Origin: DATFYM01 sp035315065
GTDB taxonomy: Bacteria; Acidobacteriota; Terriglobia; UBA7540
NCBI GenBank assembly: GCA_035315065.1
Contig: DATFYM010000128.1
Span: 1-14,120, forward strand
Reading direction: 5' to 3'
Length of the DNA: 14,120 nt
Shown here: positions 1-7,977 of the stretch, in pieces
Position numbering within the stretch: position 1 is the stretch's first letter
How the letters are laid out: each line of letters starts with the position of its first letter
Program-made: the position numbers and the translations under genes
Notes under the pieces: generated by a model
Told to the model about the DNA's origin: nothing
Database searches by the model: none
The model's input: only the letters and a program-made list of their open reading frames with translations

Positions 1-299
1 CAGCACACCAGATGCCACATGCCCTCATGCCTCAGCCATCTTCGTTGTTCTGATTTGACAAAGGTTTACGCGTGCGCCTTTCCGGAGCAACGAACGACTC
101 CACGAGGCACTGGGCAAGGACCATCCACCCCGCGGGGTTCACGCACGGCAAAACTTGCCGCGGTCGTCTTGCCGCAGTCGCCTCCGGTAATCACGAGCGC
201 GAGACGGAGGTCACCTCTAACGACGCGCTTCTCATCAAAGGGAAGTCGGCAATCGGTTCCATACGCGAATCGAACGCACGCGGATCAATACCAATAAAC
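1..299. other. No convincing gene in the left-edge stretch
   Basis: About 300 bases hold no gene I can support. One plus-strand frame is open from the window edge to a stop at 295-297, but its translation is a run of R, S, T and P without domain character and no start with a ribosome-binding site is visible. The stretch contains a 12-bp perfect palindrome (ACCCCGCGGGGT, 127-138) and a small GGCAA/TTGCC hairpin (147-159). On the minus strand around 255-275 there is a TTCGATTC string like a tRNA T-loop, but no cloverleaf forms around it. It could be the degraded end of a gene lying mostly outside the window. Confidence 0.4.
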
Positions 300-300
300 A

Positions 301-330
301 TCGAGCCGGCCTGCTGCGGGGCCGGCTCGA
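301..330 (-). terminator. Hairpin terminator of the S53 peptidase gene
   Basis: A perfect inverted repeat has arms TCGAGCCGGCC (301-311) and GGCCGGCTCGA (320-330), giving an 11-bp GC-rich stem with an 8-nt loop. It lies about 40 bp past the stop codon of the minus-strand peptidase. Reading on the minus strand, the stem is followed by TGTTTATTGG, a weak T-rich tail. No T-run follows on the plus strand, so the orientation fits the peptidase. The tail is poor, so termination strength is uncertain. Confidence 0.6.
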
Positions 331-370
331 ATGGTTGATGTCGGAGGATCAGATTGTTGACTGTCTATGC

Positions 371-3199
371 TTACTTCACCGCAAAGATCAGGTCGTCGTG
401 ATCGTTGTAGGACCCGGTGGTACACGAGGACGCTCTTCCCTGATAGCGGAATTGCGCACGAACAGCCTGAAGGGTGCCGGTCGGAAGCGTGAACGTGGCC
501 GACAACGTCTGCGCTCCAGCCCTCGTGGGGACAATCGTCTTGATGAAAACCCACGAAGGGCTGTTGGCGTTGGCCGCGTAGTAAAGGTCGAGAGCGTCGG
601 AGGTATAGCCGCTCCAGGCCCAAACGGTTGCCGTGACCGTTGCCGTGGTGCCGTGCGTTAACGCGCCACCGCTGGTCGAAGCAACTACGATACGGTCGTT
701 GGACTCGTCGGAGTGGAATGTTCCGGCCGTGCCATCGGAGCAGGAATTATTGATGGTGTTGGGTTGATTGGGTTCCGCGCCGCCCGACATATGATCCCGC
801 CCCAGCAGCAGGGACGGACCCGAGTCACACGAGCTGCCGACGGTCCCGCACGCCGGAGCCTTGAGCGCGGCGTTGTATACCGCGGTTTGCGGTCCCGAGG
901 GCGAACTCACCGTCAAGGCGATGGTGGTGCTGTGGTTGAGGGAGCCGGAAGTTCCGGTCACGGTGACGGTGGCGTTTCCGGTGGTCGCCGTAGCGGAAGC
1001 GGTTAGGGTCAGTGTCGAGGTCACGTTGCCGTTCGCCGGCGGAGTCACCGGATTGGTCGAGAACGCCGCCGTCACGCCGCTGGGCAGGCCGGTGGCGCTA
1101 AGCGTAGTCGCAGAGTTGAAACTGTTCTGGCTGGTAATAGTGATGGTACTGGTTCCGTTGCTCCCTTGGGTTACAGTCAGAGAAGTGGGCGAGCCGCTGA
1201 TGGTGAAGTTCGGTGTTGCCGGGGCATTCACCGTGAGCGCCAGAGTACTGGTTGCGACTAGGCTGCCGGAGGTGCCGGTGATGGTCACCGTAGCCTTCCC
1301 GGTAGTGGCCGAGCTACTCGCCGTCAGGGTGAGCGTGCTAGTTGTGGATGTGCTGGATGGGTTGAACGATGCGGTTACACCGCTGGGCAGACCCGACGCG
1401 GTGAGACTTACACTGCCGGTGAATCCGTTCTGGTCATTCACGGTGATGGTGCTGGTACCACCGGCGCCGCCCTGGGTGATGGTCAGACTGGTGGGCGAAT
1501 CCGAGAGCGTGAAGCTCGGCGTCGCGGACCCGGCCAGCGCGTTGATCAGGCCCTGCCCGTTAGGGCTTCCCCATCCGGTGACCAAGTCATAGCCAATCAC
1601 CGCATTGTACGATTGCCCTTGGCCGTTATTGTTATTTCCGCTGGTGATGTCGTGGAAGTCGCTATCGTAATTGGCGCCCTGACCGATCGTGTAGATGGTC
1701 GGGTTGATAAAGCCTAGGGTCGAGTTGCCGTTGGCCACCGACTGCTGATTGATGAGGGCCAGGAAGCCGGCCCAGCGCGGCGCCGCGAAGCTGGTACCGC
1801 CCCAGCCTCCCGAACACGAGCCTTGGTCGCAAAGGTAGTTGTCGAAATTGCCTTCCGCGGCCACGTCCGGCACATTGCGTATGGTCGTGGAACCGCCATT
1901 GGACGCATTGGCCACCCCCGCTTGCCAGCTCGGAATGGCGAAGCCATTGTCAGCGGGGCCGCCGCTGCTGTCTGCCCACGCCGTTTCCGATTCCCAGGAG
2001 CCACCAGCGCCATTCGTGGTCAAGTCGGTGGCTCCCACCGCCGTGACGTAAACGCTCTCCGCGGGATAGCTATCGTCGGTAGCGTTCGACCCGGTGTACG
2101 CTCCGGCGTCGCCGGAAGCGACGAAAAGATTCTGGCCCTGCGCTGCAAACTCCTGGAATATGGGATCGTCCGACGACGTGTCATCCGGATTCCAACCCCA
2201 GGAGCAACTCAGTTGCTTGGCAATATTGTCGGTGGCCATTTTGTTGAATAGGTCTTTGTCACCGACGCCGATGGACGAAGTGCCGGGCGCGATGTAGACG
2301 CGAACCTGCGTCATGCTTGGCGCCATGCCAATCGCCTGGACGATGTCCAGGACCTGTTCACCATCGTCGCCGTCCGAGCCCGCGCTGGCGCCGTCGATCA
2401 GCACGTTGTTGATGGCAACCGAGTATGAGTGTCCGTCAAAGGTCGACGTCACATCGCTGAGGTTGTAGCCGTCAAACTCCACGAGCCCGACGGCCTGTCC
2501 GCTACCGGTGAGGGCGGTGCCGCCGTAATAGGCTGCCCGCATGTCGCTGGCAAGATAGGCACCACCCGGGCCCGAGCCGGCGTGGCTTTGTATTGCCTGC
2601 CCCGCGGCAGCTTTCTTTAGCTTGGGGCGCGGTATGGAGTAGTTATTCAGACCGGCGATGTGCGCCACGGGCACGCTCAGATCGAGGGAGGGCTCACGAT
2701 CCGGCGAATAAAACATGCGGTTCTCCGTCGGGTGCCGATAAACCCTCATCGCGACGTGGAAAGCCTTTTCGATTTGCGCCACCGTCCCGTTAATATCCAC
2801 CAGCAGTCGATTCGGGGGCGTGTCGGTGACAGTGAAACCGTTGGCTTGGGCGAAATTGACCACAGCCTGGTAATCCTCCACCGTGGGTCCGAACTCTTCG
2901 GTGAACTGAGCCACGGTGAGAAAATGGCGGTAATCGGGGCTGGTGGGGTCATAGAGCCGGGCTAACAAGCTTGTGAGTTCGGCTTGATTGCGAAGCGGCA
3001 GGGTGATAGCGAGGTTCATGCGCTGAGTGGGTCGAAGCAAACCCACCGGCGCGGCCTGCCCGCTGGCAACTGCCGGGCGCACATGATGGTGCAATACCTG
3101 GAGCGATTGCTGGGCCTGTCCCGTGATGGTGAACAGCAAGAGGCCGGCCGCGCCGACAACGGCAGCCAGTCCTGGCCGAGGGCAAATATTTTTTCTCAT
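371..3199 (-). CDS. Secreted S53 family peptidase (sedolisin/kumamolisin) with two Ig-like repeats and a Cys-containing C-terminal domain
   Basis: A 942-residue exported acid-active serine-carboxyl protease, probably degrading extracellular protein. A signal peptide covers about residues 1-29 (hydrophobic LAAVVGAAGLLLF, then GQAQ). The pro-kumamolisin activation domain spans about 35-190 and includes PDYRHFLT. The catalytic domain spans about 210-555: Glu281 and Asp285 form the E-x3-D pair (GEQVLDIVQ), Asp364 in ASGDAG is the oxyanion Asp, and Ser470 in GGTSFAAP is the nucleophile. DFHDI (514-518) and GYDLVTGWG (536-544) fit the family's calcium site. Two tandem Ser/Thr-rich Ig-like repeats (about 561-658 and 663-765) share GLPSGVTA and end in TLALTV-like strands. 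A final domain (about 771-942) has Cys784, 791, 820 and 926 and ends NDHDDLIFAVK. A ribosome-binding site AGGAAGGA precedes the ATG. All catalytic residues are present. The family call is secure; the role of the last domain is unknown. Confidence 0.93.
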   Translation of the reverse strand: MRKNICPRPGLAAVVGAAGLLLFTITGQAQQSLQVLHHHVRPAVASGQAAPVGLLRPTQRMNLAITLPLRNQAELTSLLARLYDPTSPDYRHFLTVAQFTEEFGPTVEDYQAVVNFAQANGFTVTDTPPNRLLVDINGTVAQIEKAFHVAMRVYRHPTENRMFYSPDREPSLDLSVPVAHIAGLNNYSIPRPKLKKAAAGQAIQSHAGSGPGGAYLASDMRAAYYGGTALTGSGQAVGLVEFDGYNLSDVTSTFDGHSYSVAINNVLIDGASAGSDGDDGEQVLDIVQAIGMAPSMTQVRVYIAPGTSSIGVGDKDLFNKMATDNIAKQLSCSWGWNPDDTSSDDPIFQEFAAQGQNLFVASGDAGAYTGSNATDDSYPAESVYVTAVGATDLTTNGAGGSWESETAWADSSGGPADNGFAIPSWQAGVANASNGGSTTIRNVPDVAAEGNFDNYLCDQGSCSGGWGGTSFAAPRWAGFLALINQQSVANGNSTLGFINPTIYTIGQGANYDSDFHDITSGNNNNGQGQSYNAVIGYDLVTGWGSPNGQGLINALAGSATPSFTLSDSPTSLTITQGGAGGTSTITVNDQNGFTGSVSLTASGLPSGVTASFNPSSTSTTSTLTLTASSSATTGKATVTITGTSGSLVATSTLALTVNAPATPNFTISGSPTSLTVTQGSNGTSTITITSQNSFNSATTLSATGLPSGVTAAFSTNPVTPPANGNVTSTLTLTASATATTGNATVTVTGTSGSLNHSTTIALTVSSPSGPQTAVYNAALKAPACGTVGSSCDSGPSLLLGRDHMSGGAEPNQPNTINNSCSDGTAGTFHSDESNDRIVVASTSGGALTHGTTATVTATVWAWSGYTSDALDLYYAANANSPSWVFIKTIVPTRAGAQTLSATFTLPTGTLQAVRAQFRYQGRASSCTTGSYNDHDDLIFAVK

Positions 3200-3429
3200 G
3201 TTCTCATCCTTCCTATTCGCGATATGGGTTGGACCCCCTACTCGACCAAACAGTCACGTTATCTTAGCGCACATCAAGCCAGATTTCCACTTTCGCCATC
3301 GTGTGACGGCACGCGCCCCCGAAGCTCCCCGCAAGCGCCGGTCAATAAACCGTGACATGATGGAATGTGCTCCCAGATTCTAGAGCTGCAACTTGCTGAT
3401 TGAAAGAGACGTGCCGAGCATCGCCCCTT

Positions 3430-3457
3430 CAAATCGTCAGTCGGCAATCAGCAATCC
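3430..3457. repeat. Four-unit 7-bp tandem repeat (NGATTGN type), degenerate
   Basis: Read on the minus strand, these 28 bases break exactly into four heptamers of the form (N)GATTGC or (N)GA(T/C)TGA, ending in CGATTTG. The same unit appears at 7763-7790, at 10344-10371 and, inverted, near 7923-7944. This copy is the most diverged. It lies about 75 bp upstream of the glycosidase start, outside any gene. Confidence 0.6.
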
Positions 3458-3517
3458 ACTCATGCCACACTTGGCAGCCTTGGCAAGGGCCAACGGGGAA
3501 TCAGCGCGGTCATGGAA

Positions 3518-3523
3518 AGGGAG
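3518..3523 (+). promoter_or_regulatory. Ribosome-binding site deciding the glycosidase start
   Basis: AGGGAG sits 9 nt before the ATG at 3533. The alternative in-frame ATG at 3512 lies upstream of this site and has no good site of its own. Starting at 3533 also gives a cleaner signal peptide with Arg-Arg at residues 2-3. Confidence 0.55.
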
Positions 3524-3532
3524 ATTCTCTTC

Positions 3533-6514
3533 ATGCGTCGAGCGTCAGTTCTCGCAGTCGTCCTGTGGGGGGTGCTCGGGGGCCGTTTGATCGCGGCGTC
3601 TGGCTGTCCTGATACCCTAGCCGACCCTGCCACGGTGAAGAGTCCGCCGCCCGACTGCCGGATGATCGCCTGGTGGATGTGGTTCGGGTCGGCGGTGACC
3701 AAGCCAGAGGTGCTTAGAGAGTTGACCCGGATGCACCAAGCCGGTCTGGGCGGCGTGCTCGTCTACCCGGAGTATCCTCAGCAAGTTGATGACCCGGCCC
3801 TGGGTATCAAGAATTTACCTTTTCTCTCGCCCCAGTACCTGGGCGTTTATCGATACGCCGTTGAGACAGCTCATCGTCTGGGTATGACCGTGGATGTGGT
3901 AGGCGGCAGCGGCTGGCCTTACGGGGGTCCTTCGGTCTCGATCGAAGATGCGGCCCACGCCATTCGGATGGCCACCGTCCATCTGGATCCGACCGGCGCC
4001 GTCAGCCTGCCGGTCCTGCAACCTGACGAGAAGCTGGTGGCGGTCTTCGCTCCCGAGTCTTCCAACGGCGGCTCTTCCTTTCGCGACGTCACCTCTGCGG
4101 TGGCCGCGGGTGGAAGGGCAAGCCTACCTGTGCCGCAGCAGACGGAAGTCCTCACTTTCATATCCACCCCAACCCACATGCGCGTGAAGCGTCCATCCCT
4201 GGGGGGCGAAGGCTACGTCCTGGATCACCTGTCGCCGTCGGCGCTGAATCGTTATTCATCGGCGGTGCTAAGCAAACTATCAGGCCCGGTTGGACAGCTC
4301 CGCGCCCTATTCGCGGACAGCCTGGAGGCCTACAACTCCGACTGGACAGCCGCCTTCCTGGACGAGTTCAAGCGGCGCCGAGGCTACGACCTCACGCCCT
4401 CCCTGCCCTACCTGTTCCAAGACCTCGGCCCCCGCACCGAAGACACTCGCTTCGATTTCTGGGAGACCGTTGCCGACCTGTTTGTGGATGGATATGCCCG
4501 GCCTCTTCATGAATGGACCCGGCGACACGATCTCCGCCTGGAGATTCAGGCCTACGGAGTTCCGGCAGTTCCCCAGCGGACTTATGCCCTGGTGGATTTC
4601 CCCGGCGGCGAGCAATACGACTGGAAGGAATTCACGGAAGGTCGCTGGGCAAGTTCGGCTGCGCACTTCTATGGCAAGAAGCGTGTCCTGGCCGAATATG
4701 CGACGTGGGCAGGAATTCCCAATCGCTTCACCGATACGCTCGACGACCTCAAGGTAATTGCTGACATGCAGTTTCTCACCGGCATGACGGAACTCGGCGC
4801 CTCCACGCTTCCTTACTCTCCACCTTCCGCAGGTAGCCCTGGTTGGCAGGATTATGCAGGGGCGGCGTTTGGGATAAATCAAACCTGGTGGCCTTTTCTT
4901 CCTGACCTGGCGGCTTACGTGCATCGAGCCTCTTTTGTGCTTGAGCAGGGCAGGCCCGTCAGCGACGTCCTGGTTTATTTGCCGGTTGAGGATGCTGAGG
5001 CCAACGCGCCGCCGGGAAGTCTTCACACGGTGTTCCAGGTTCGCAATCGACTGGCCCAGGCCAAGGAGGGTGAGATACCGGAGTTCGGCCTGAAGAATGC
5101 TCTCTCCCACCAAGCACGGGTGCTGGGTGAGATCATCGCTTCCGGATACACCTTTGATGGCATCTCGGGTGACATCCTTGAGCAGCGGGCGACGATCGAC
5201 GGAACCCATCTAGAGATCGGCGATGCCTCGTACGCCGTTGTCTTGCTGCCTCGCCTCACCGGCATCCGGTTGCGCGCCCTGGACAAGATCGCAGCCTTCG
5301 TCCGCGCAGGAGGGACAGCGGTGGCCACTGGCCGGCTGCCGGACCGGGTTTACGGAGGTCTGAACAACGCCGCTGACAACGAGCGTTTGAGATTCCTGGT
5401 CGAGCAGGTCTTCGGCACCGGTGGGACGACCGACTCCCACGGTGACCACTCCTACGGTCTGGGTCGAAGCATATCGATCGAGAACGAAAGTGAGTTGCGG
5501 CGCGTGCTGCTTCACGCCTGCCCGCCTGACCTTTCCCTCGAAAAGCCCGATGGCGAGATCGGATTCATTCACCGCCGGGCTCGCATTTCGGCTCGGGGGA
5601 CCGCCGACTACTACTTCATCGCGAACACCGGTGAAGAGGAGAAGGTGTTGCGTGCTTCCTTCCGCGTTGCGCGTCGTCAGCCTCAGATCTGGGACCTGGA
5701 GCTTGGCACCGCAACTCTTCCGGCAGTATACGCTTTTCAAGGTGACCGTACCGCATTGGAACTGCACCTCGGCCCGCGACGGTCGGTGGTGGTCTATTTC
5801 GGCGCGTCGCACGCGGACGCTGAAGTGGCCGAAACTAATCTTCCTTCACCCATCCTTCACGGCGGCACGGTTTCGGCCGAGACTTCGAATCCTGGCACCT
5901 ATTTTGTGCGGCGCGCTTCCGGACGGGAGGTCCGGAGCGTAGTCAGTTTACCAAAGCCGATCATCGTCAGCACGCCCTGGAAGCTTCAATTTGGTTCTCC
6001 TCTAAACCTCTCTCAGACGGTAAAGGTCTTACGGTCGTGGACCGAGGATGGGGCGACGAAGTACTTTTCCGGCACGGGAACGTACTCGACGGACGTGAAC
6101 GTTCCGGCGACTTTTCTGGGACCTGACAGAGTGGTGTGGCTGGACCTCGGCGATGTTCGCTACGCGGCTCGCGTCTGGGTTAATGGTCAAGTGGCGGGCG
6201 ATGCCTGGCAAAGGCCTCTACGTCTGGAGATCAGCCGCTGGCTTCGGCCGGGCGTCAATCACCTCAGGATCGCCGTAGCCAACCTGCTGATTAATGAACT
6301 ACTCGGCCAGAAGCCGCCGGACTACACCAAGCTCGTGGCTGCTTATGGCGACCGCTTTCCTTATCCCGAAGACTGGAAGGTGAATCCTGAGCCCTGGCCG
6401 GCCGGCCTGTTGGGACCGGTGCGCCTCGTGCCCGGCGTCAGGGTCCAGTTCACCCTTCATCCCGGAAAACCAAGAAGACCAGCGACCCGGCAGGTTAAGA
6501 GTTCAGGTCTATGA
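3533..6514 (+). CDS. Secreted GH106-like glycosidase (alpha-L-rhamnosidase family)
   Basis: A 993-residue exported glycoside hydrolase that probably releases terminal rhamnose or a related sugar from plant or microbial polysaccharide. The start at 3533 gives a signal peptide of about residues 1-23 (MRRASVLAVVLW, ending IAAS). The N-terminal catalytic region follows the GH106 pattern: an early WWMWFG (48-52) followed by VTKPEVLRELTRMHQAGLGGV, GSGWPYGGPSV (125-135), ADSLEAYNSDW with Asp262 and Glu265, then DEFKRRRGYDLTPSLPYL, and LAEYATW with Glu388. Asp262, Glu265 and Glu388 are candidate catalytic acids by pattern only. From about residue 807 a beta-sandwich sugar-binding-like domain follows (VWLDLGDVRYAARVWVNGQ, LRPGVNHLRIAVAN). 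The length matches the family. It is transcribed divergently from the S53 peptidase. The substrate is inferred from family and could differ. Confidence 0.8.
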   Translation: MRRASVLAVVLWGVLGGRLIAASGCPDTLADPATVKSPPPDCRMIAWWMWFGSAVTKPEVLRELTRMHQAGLGGVLVYPEYPQQVDDPALGIKNLPFLSPQYLGVYRYAVETAHRLGMTVDVVGGSGWPYGGPSVSIEDAAHAIRMATVHLDPTGAVSLPVLQPDEKLVAVFAPESSNGGSSFRDVTSAVAAGGRASLPVPQQTEVLTFISTPTHMRVKRPSLGGEGYVLDHLSPSALNRYSSAVLSKLSGPVGQLRALFADSLEAYNSDWTAAFLDEFKRRRGYDLTPSLPYLFQDLGPRTEDTRFDFWETVADLFVDGYARPLHEWTRRHDLRLEIQAYGVPAVPQRTYALVDFPGGEQYDWKEFTEGRWASSAAHFYGKKRVLAEYATWAGIPNRFTDTLDDLKVIADMQFLTGMTELGASTLPYSPPSAGSPGWQDYAGAAFGINQTWWPFLPDLAAYVHRASFVLEQGRPVSDVLVYLPVEDAEANAPPGSLHTVFQVRNRLAQAKEGEIPEFGLKNALSHQARVLGEIIASGYTFDGISGDILEQRATIDGTHLEIGDASYAVVLLPRLTGIRLRALDKIAAFVRAGGTAVATGRLPDRVYGGLNNAADNERLRFLVEQVFGTGGTTDSHGDHSYGLGRSISIENESELRRVLLHACPPDLSLEKPDGEIGFIHRRARISARGTADYYFIANTGEEEKVLRASFRVARRQPQIWDLELGTATLPAVYAFQGDRTALELHLGPRRSVVVYFGASHADAEVAETNLPSPILHGGTVSAETSNPGTYFVRRASGREVRSVVSLPKPIIVSTPWKLQFGSPLNLSQTVKVLRSWTEDGATKYFSGTGTYSTDVNVPATFLGPDRVVWLDLGDVRYAARVWVNGQVAGDAWQRPLRLEISRWLRPGVNHLRIAVANLLINELLGQKPPDYTKLVAAYGDRFPYPEDWKVNPEPWPAGLLGPVRLVPGVRVQFTLHPGKPRRPATRQVKSSGL

Positions 6515-6548
6515 GATTCGGCGGCAGCCCGCTTCGCCTGTTGGAAAT

Positions 6549-6580
6549 GGCCATTGACGGTGGCCTCGTTGTGTTTTTGT
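6549..6580 (+). terminator. Possible weak terminator after the glycosidase gene
   Basis: A short stem GGCCA/TGGCC (6549-6553 with 6561-6565) closes a 7-nt loop. It is followed by CTCGTTGTGTTTTTG, which contains a run of five T. It lies 35 bp past the glycosidase stop. The 5-bp stem is short, so this is tentative. The rest of the spacer to 6658 shows nothing further. Confidence 0.3.
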
Positions 6581-6658
6581 CGTGCGAAGTTCCTGCGAAT
6601 GCAACCAAGTAAGTGAGGCCTGATCCTCGCCCATTGACGGCGACATTAGCGTAGTAAG

Positions 6659-7669
6659 CTAGTTGTGTGGATTGGGCTGACCCTGCGGACCCGCCGGTGA
6701 CGGCGGGTTCGGCATCTGTTGGCCGGGGGACGGTTGGGGCTTGGGCGGACCGGGCTGGGTGTTCACCGGACCCTTTTCGGAAAACGAACCTGTGGTGGCG
6801 GTGGTTGGCGGTACGTCGAGTTCGGCCGCCACGCCGCCGATTCCGAAGTCCCAAACATCGAGGTTGAGGTTCTCGCGAGAGAGCTGAGCCATCGCGTATT
6901 CACCGAGCGCGAGCGGTTCCGTCGGCGTGATCTTGTAAAGCCCGGGCCCCAGCTTCACGCGCTCCGTCAGCACGCCCTCCCGCACTTGACTCGGTTTGGC
7001 TCCAGGAAGCGGACGCGTATCGACCCGCTCCACCACCCTTCGCTCCTTGTCAGACTTCACCGTCAGCAACTGGGCGTTTTCGCCGGTAGCGTCATCCGCG
7101 AACTGAAGGTAAAAGATGGGCCGGGTAGAAGAAATCCGCACCGGCGCCTTGGCGCCCTCCAGCACCACAAGCTGCCGCCCCTTCAAGATCGGCACCGGCA
7201 TGGCGATGGTCAGCGCCTTGCGTGTCTTGTCCGTGACCACTTCGCCTGAAGACTGCAACAGGCGGATAATGCGCGTTCCATCCCAAGCGTAGACGCCGAG
7301 GTCGGGCGGAAGATACACGCCCGGCGCCACTTGGAAACCCTTCTCCTCGGGTTTCTCGAACCTCTCTTTCTGAAGCTCTTTGGCCTCCTCGAGCTGCTCT
7401 TGCTGCACCACGCTTTCCTTCTGCGCGGCGCGTTTGGTGGTGTCCAAATCCACCATCGTCAGGGGCACTTCTTCCCAATCCGAGCGCTCGAGGCTGTAAA
7501 ATCGCACACGGTCGCCGCGCACTTCGTAGCTCTTCACAAGCTGGTAGGTGCCGTCCGTTAGGTAGAGCTTGGTCTGGGCCGAGGCGGGACTCGCGCTGGC
7601 TAGCGCCAGGAGAGCGCCGAGAACGCAAGTCGTGAATCGGATGGAGTCGCGATAACCTTGCCTGACCAT
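6659..7669 (-). CDS. Exported protein of unknown function with a charged segment and Pro-rich tail
   Basis: A 336-residue protein I do not recognise as a named family. The start is placed at 7669 because GAGGT lies 5 nt upstream and the product begins with a clean signal peptide (about 1-32: TCVLGALLALASASPASAQ). A longer in-frame start at 7738 falls inside a dispersed repeat and would bury the signal peptide. After cleavage comes TKLYLTDGTYQLVKSYEVRGDRVRFYS, which looks like a small beta domain. A strongly charged, probably helical stretch (about 75-112, rich in E, K and Q) follows. A soluble domain of about 200 residues ends in a low-complexity Pro/Gly/Gln tail over the last 35 residues. 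Similar secreted proteins are common in Acidobacteriota; the role is unknown. It is convergent with the glycosidase gene. Confidence 0.75.
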   Translation of the reverse strand: MVRQGYRDSIRFTTCVLGALLALASASPASAQTKLYLTDGTYQLVKSYEVRGDRVRFYSLERSDWEEVPLTMVDLDTTKRAAQKESVVQQEQLEEAKELQKERFEKPEEKGFQVAPGVYLPPDLGVYAWDGTRIIRLLQSSGEVVTDKTRKALTIAMPVPILKGRQLVVLEGAKAPVRISSTRPIFYLQFADDATGENAQLLTVKSDKERRVVERVDTRPLPGAKPSQVREGVLTERVKLGPGLYKITPTEPLALGEYAMAQLSRENLNLDVWDFGIGGVAAELDVPPTTATTGSFSEKGPVNTQPGPPKPQPSPGQQMPNPPSPAGPQGQPNPHN

Positions 7670-7730
7670 CGGGAACCTCAACCACTTTGATGCTGATTCC
7701 GGCGGCGGCGCTGTTTCAAAAAAGTGCGAA

Positions 7731-7750
7731 GAATCCACAGATTACACAGG
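7731..7750. repeat. Copy of the CAGATTAC-type dispersed repeat
   Basis: The sequence GAATCCACAGATTACACAG starts at 7731. It repeats, with one change, the left arm seen at 7803-7824 and 13619-13640. It lies just upstream of the exported-protein gene, inside what would be its coding region if the longer start at 7738 were used. Confidence 0.6.
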
Positions 7751-7754
7751 TGGC

Positions 7755-7974
7755 GGAATTGCCGATTGCAGATTGACGATTGACGATTGCAAGAGAAGAG
7801 CTGAATCCACAGATTACGCAGATTTCACAGACTGACGATAAGAAGGCAAGAGAAGCGAATTGTGCTGTTCTTATCCTGTAATCTATGTAATCTGCGAGAT
7901 CTGTGGATTATCTTCTTGCCTTCCAATCGTCAATCGAAAATCCTTCGCTTCGCTCAGGACCAATCGGCAATTCC
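7755..7974. repeat. Composite inverted-repeat element (MITE-like) downstream of asnA
   Basis: A 220-bp element is bounded by a perfect 14-bp inverted repeat: GGAATTGCCGATTG at 7755-7768 and CAATCGGCAATTCC at 7961-7974. Its left part carries four 7-bp units (7763-7790). An inner inverted pair, GAATCCACAGATTACGCAG at 7803-7821 and a matching CTGCGAGATCTGTGGATT near 7892-7909, can fold into a long hairpin. CAGATTNNN repeats with a 9-bp period at 7810-7836. It carries no gene. It ends three bases from the asnA stop, so the hairpin may also end asnA transcription. Confidence 0.7.
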
Positions 7975-7977
7975 TCC

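Larger units (their letters stand above)
3200..3532. other. Divergent spacer between peptidase and glycosidase genes
   Basis: This spacer separates two outward-facing genes for secreted enzymes, so it should hold both promoters. I cannot point to a convincing -35/-10 pair for either. The only structured part is a degenerate 7-bp-period array at 3430-3457, listed separately. No open frame here has both a plausible start and protein-like content. Confidence 0.4.

Noticed and set aside
241..300. A tRNA-like T-loop string (GTTCGATTC) on the minus strand
   Set aside because: The T-stem needs two wobble pairs, and no acceptor or anticodon stem can be built around it; the required upstream part overlaps the terminator hairpin.
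861..1592. A 243-codon plus-strand frame rich in Val, Leu and Ala
   Set aside because: It is the antisense of the Ser/Thr-rich Ig-like repeats of the S53 peptidase. The apparent hydrophobicity comes from reading those codons backwards.
4307..5209. A 300-codon minus-strand frame inside the glycosidase gene
   Set aside because: It is antisense to conserved GH106-like sequence, with no start signals and no recognisable protein.
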